Assembly: GCA_002503885.1 (NCBI GenBank)
Contig: DASQ01000036.1
Span: 1-5,877 of the forward strand
Direction: 5' to 3'
DNA length: 5,877 nt
DNA from: Methanoculleus marisnigri
GTDB taxonomy: Archaea > Halobacteriota > Methanomicrobia > Methanomicrobiales > Methanoculleaceae
Part shown: positions 4,792 through 5,877 of the stretch, piece after piece
Layout: each line of letters begins with the position of its first letter
How positions within the stretch are numbered: the first letter of the stretch is position 1
Notes under the pieces: model-generated
Database searches by the model: none
Told to the model about the DNA's origin: nothing
Seen by the model: only the letters and a program-made list of their open reading frames with translations
Program-made: the position numbers and the translations under genes

Positions 4792-5047
4792 TCAGCGGGA
4801 AAAGAGCAGGGGCCCGCTCTCCGCTGCCCGGCGGGCAAGGGGATTGCTGAGCTCGCTTACCGTGTAGGGGAAGAGATCGACGCCGATCCCGATATCGGAG
4901 AAATATGCAAGGTATGCGGAGACCCACTCAGGGAAGGGGCGTTCGTCGCGTGCAAGGACGATCATGATATCGAGATCGCTCCCGGGAACAGCCCGCCCCT
5001 CGGCAAACGATCCGAAGAGGATGACTCCTCTTTTGCCGGCACAACAT
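4792..5047 (-). pseudogene. MNT nucleotidyltransferase gene with frameshift and short N-terminus
   Basis: From GGA at about 5028 the - strand reads GVILFGSFAEGRA, then SDLDIMIVL, WVSAYLAYFSDI and GIGVDLFPYT to the stop TGA at 4794-4792. GSx10DxD and the third aspartate (GVDLF) are all present, so the active site is intact in this frame. No start codon occurs in that frame upstream before a stop. The best start, ATG 5047 after an AGAGG ribosome site (9 nt after the toxin stop), is out of phase by one base; the AAAA run at 5031-5034 is a likely slip site. Even when repaired, the domain has only about seven residues before GVILFGS, shorter than usual (20-40). It is the third gene of the DUF7557/HicA-like operon. 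No HEPN partner is visible downstream. Confidence 0.7.
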
Positions 5048-5056
5048 TTCCCTCTG

Positions 5057-5332
5057 TCAGAGGAGGCCCGACTCTTCGTAGAGTGCGGAGAGCCGCCTGC
5101 CCGTCAAGCCGGCAATCCACCAGATCGTCGAACTGCTGTCGGGAGAGGCCGAGCTGCTCGGCCATGATGGAGAGCAGCCTATCGCTTATCTCCTTCTTCG
5201 GCTGACCCAGGTGCGGATGGCGGTATCGCGGCCGTTATAGCAGAACGTCAGCTTGATGTGCCCGGACATCTCCGCATGGAAGCCCTTCCTGGTGAGCCGC
5301 TTTACAATGATGTAGTTCTTCCGCGAGCCCAT
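5057..5332 (-). pseudogene. HicA-like toxin gene with two compensating frameshifts
   Basis: ATG 5332 shares one base with the antitoxin stop (TGATG). The first frame reads MGSRKNYIIVKRLTRKGFHA, then SGHIKLTFCYNGRDTAIRTW, and meets a stop after VSRRRR near 5209. Shifted by one base, the protein goes on as KKEISDRLLSIMAEQLGLSR, QQFDDLVDCRLDGQAAL; shifted back near 5084, it ends as ALYEESGLL and TGA 5059-5057. The total, 276 nt, is a multiple of three, so the two indels compensate. The joined product (about 91 residues) matches a methanogen family resembling HicA mRNA interferases: the KGFH...SGH segment (H is the expected catalytic residue), a basic strand, and an LLSxMAEQ helix. The stop after about 40 residues should inactivate it, unless the indels are assembly errors. 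Confidence 0.75.
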
Positions 5333-5748
5333 CAGGACTCTCCGTGAAAGAGCGAGAGAAGTTTTCTCCGGAACTGGAGGGCGCCGTCTGTAAGGTCGCT
5401 CTCATCCCGCTCTACAAAATCCTTCCAGTTTGTCTCAAACTCGGCAGTAATCTCTATAAGACCTTCACGCAGATCCGGGGCAACGGCAAGCAGGCGGTAT
5501 GCATGGTTATACAGGATATACTCCCCGTCCTCGACCTCGACGCACAACTCGATAGGATCTGCAAGTTCCCGGATTTCACCGCGCACCCGGACATAGATCA
5601 GGGGAATATAGGTGGGCGGGTGGCTTTCACTGGCGTGAGAAACGAGCCGCCCGATCAGGTCGCTATATGTCTCGCGGGGATGCACCTTCAGGCTGTTGAG
5701 CCGGTATTTTAACTTGGTTGAGATCTTGATCGATGACGTGTCGGGCAT
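5332..5748 (-). CDS. DUF7557-type antitoxin / DNA-binding protein
   Basis: 138 residues from ATG 5748. Residues 5-37 (SSIKISTKLKYRLNSLKVHP, then RETYSDLIGRLVSH) are a DUF7557/ribbon-helix-helix-like domain: a DNA-binding strand followed by two helices, as in many archaeal antitoxins. Residues 50-138 form a strand/helix domain (VRGEIRELADPIELCVEVED, GEYILYN, EITAEFETNWKDFV, DLTDGALQFRRKLLSL) typical of antitoxins partnered with HicA-like toxins, and probably binds the toxin. First gene of the operon; its stop and the toxin's ATG share a base. The promoter and operator sit within the right direct repeat and suggest leaderless transcription and autorepression. The gene looks intact while the toxin is broken, a state in which an antitoxin can persist harmlessly or neutralise related toxins. 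Confidence 0.8.
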   Translation of the reverse strand: MPDTSSIKISTKLKYRLNSLKVHPRETYSDLIGRLVSHASESHPPTYIPLIYVRVRGEIRELADPIELCVEVEDGEYILYNHAYRLLAVAPDLREGLIEITAEFETNWKDFVERDESDLTDGALQFRRKLLSLFHGES

Positions 5749-5820
5749 ACCACTCTATACTACCGCGGTGGTATATATCCGGATCGGCTGGATGTTTTCA
5801 CGGTGTACGGGAGAGAGTGG
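5705..5820. repeat. Right copy of the direct repeat
   Basis: Same orientation as 420-541 and about 95% identical. This copy is attached to the full antitoxin gene and is presumably the parent copy. The match ends within codon 15 of that gene on one side (5705) and at the GAGAGTGG stretch on the other (5820); looser similarity resumes at 5831. Confidence 0.9.
5746..5778 (-). promoter_or_regulatory. Leaderless promoter with operator over the start codon
   Basis: On the - strand TATATA (5777-5772) is centred about 26 bp before the A of ATG 5748, the distance that places transcription start at the start codon, so the mRNA is probably leaderless. An inverted repeat ATACCAC (5747-5753) / GTGGTAT (5768-5774) joins the start codon to the TATA box, with ACCGCGGT (5762-5769) between. 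A repressor bound here would block TBP and the start site, as expected for antitoxin autoregulation. In the left repeat copy the arms are conserved (462-468 and 483-489). Confidence 0.6.
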
Positions 5821-5877
5821 ATGAAACGGGGGTGGTCGACCCGAACCCCTGCCTGTCGCAAAGCGACCTATGTTCAT
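5821..5877. other. Window edge: likely upstream region of another unit
   Basis: GGTGGTCGACCCGA (5831-5844) resembles 631-644, and GTTCAT (5872-5877), the first half-site of the operator array at 672, appears at the very edge in the same 41-bp register. The array, and perhaps another winged-helix MNT gene, may continue beyond the window. Nothing else can be said from the sequence shown. Confidence 0.4.

Noticed and set aside
4508..4927. 139-residue open frame on the - strand
   Set aside because: Its first half is a shadow of the MNT gene in another frame and its end is antisense to the DUF3467-like gene; only a short middle part looks protein-like and has no start.
4717..5205. 162-residue open frame on the + strand
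   Set aside because: It is antisense to the MNT and HicA-like remnants, whose motifs are clear on the - strand; no domain is visible.
5344..5712. 122-residue open frame on the + strand
   Set aside because: It lies exactly opposite the DUF7557-type antitoxin, which has a recognisable N-terminal domain, promoter and coupled neighbour.
420..5820. Insertion sequence or integron bounded by the direct repeats
   Set aside because: No transposase, integrase or terminal inverted repeats are seen, and the repeat consists of an antitoxin promoter and 5' coding end.
1..5877. CRISPR array, tRNA or rRNA gene
   Set aside because: No regularly spaced short repeats, tRNA cloverleaf or conserved rRNA segments were seen on either strand.

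Overview
The window reads as accessory DNA from a euryarchaeal methanogen, most like Methanomicrobiales (Methanoculleus-type). The grounds are GC-rich coding sequence, archaeal TATA boxes placed about 26 nt before a start codon or start site, GTG/TTG starts, and a dense set of minimal-nucleotidyltransferase (MNT), HEPN, DUF7557 and HicA-like proteins. The organism is inferred from protein style only; there is no rRNA or tRNA here.

Layout. Bases 1-239 hold no convincing gene, then a promoter and a 53-residue small protein (240-401). Bases 420-541 are the first copy of a near-perfect direct repeat whose second copy (5705-5820) carries the promoter and first codons of a DUF7557-type antitoxin; in the left copy that gene stops after 14 codons. 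Next come three MNT/HEPN pairs on the + strand. Pair A is a winged-helix MNT plus a HEPN protein (747-1710), intact, with an ordered operator-like array upstream. Pair B is a 5'-truncated HEPN followed by a frameshifted MNT (1760-2244). Pair C is an intact MNT (2498-2800) and a HepT-like HEPN (2797-2997) that ends before its catalytic motif. A visibly less GC-rich island (about 3000-4560) follows. It has a TIR/nucleoside-deoxyribosyltransferase-like protein on the - strand, diverging from a two-gene + strand operon: a winged-helix regulator and a DUF3467-like protein. From 4792 to 5748 the - strand carries an operon of DUF7557 antitoxin, a HicA-like toxin broken by two compensating frameshifts, and an MNT gene with one frameshift. 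Its promoter lies inside the right repeat copy.

How the parts fit. Most genes are toxin-antitoxin type: MNT proteins neutralise HEPN RNases by nucleotidylation, and DUF7557/ribbon-helix-helix proteins pair with HicA-like toxins. Genes are in several states, from intact to truncated to multiply frameshifted, as expected of a toxin-antitoxin accumulation site under turnover. The AT-richer three-gene island is the best candidate for an undescribed immunity or sensing module. The 116-122 bp direct repeats bracket almost the whole cluster and could mediate its loss or duplication. Several frameshifts sit close together, so base errors in the assembly must be excluded before all of them are called biological decay.
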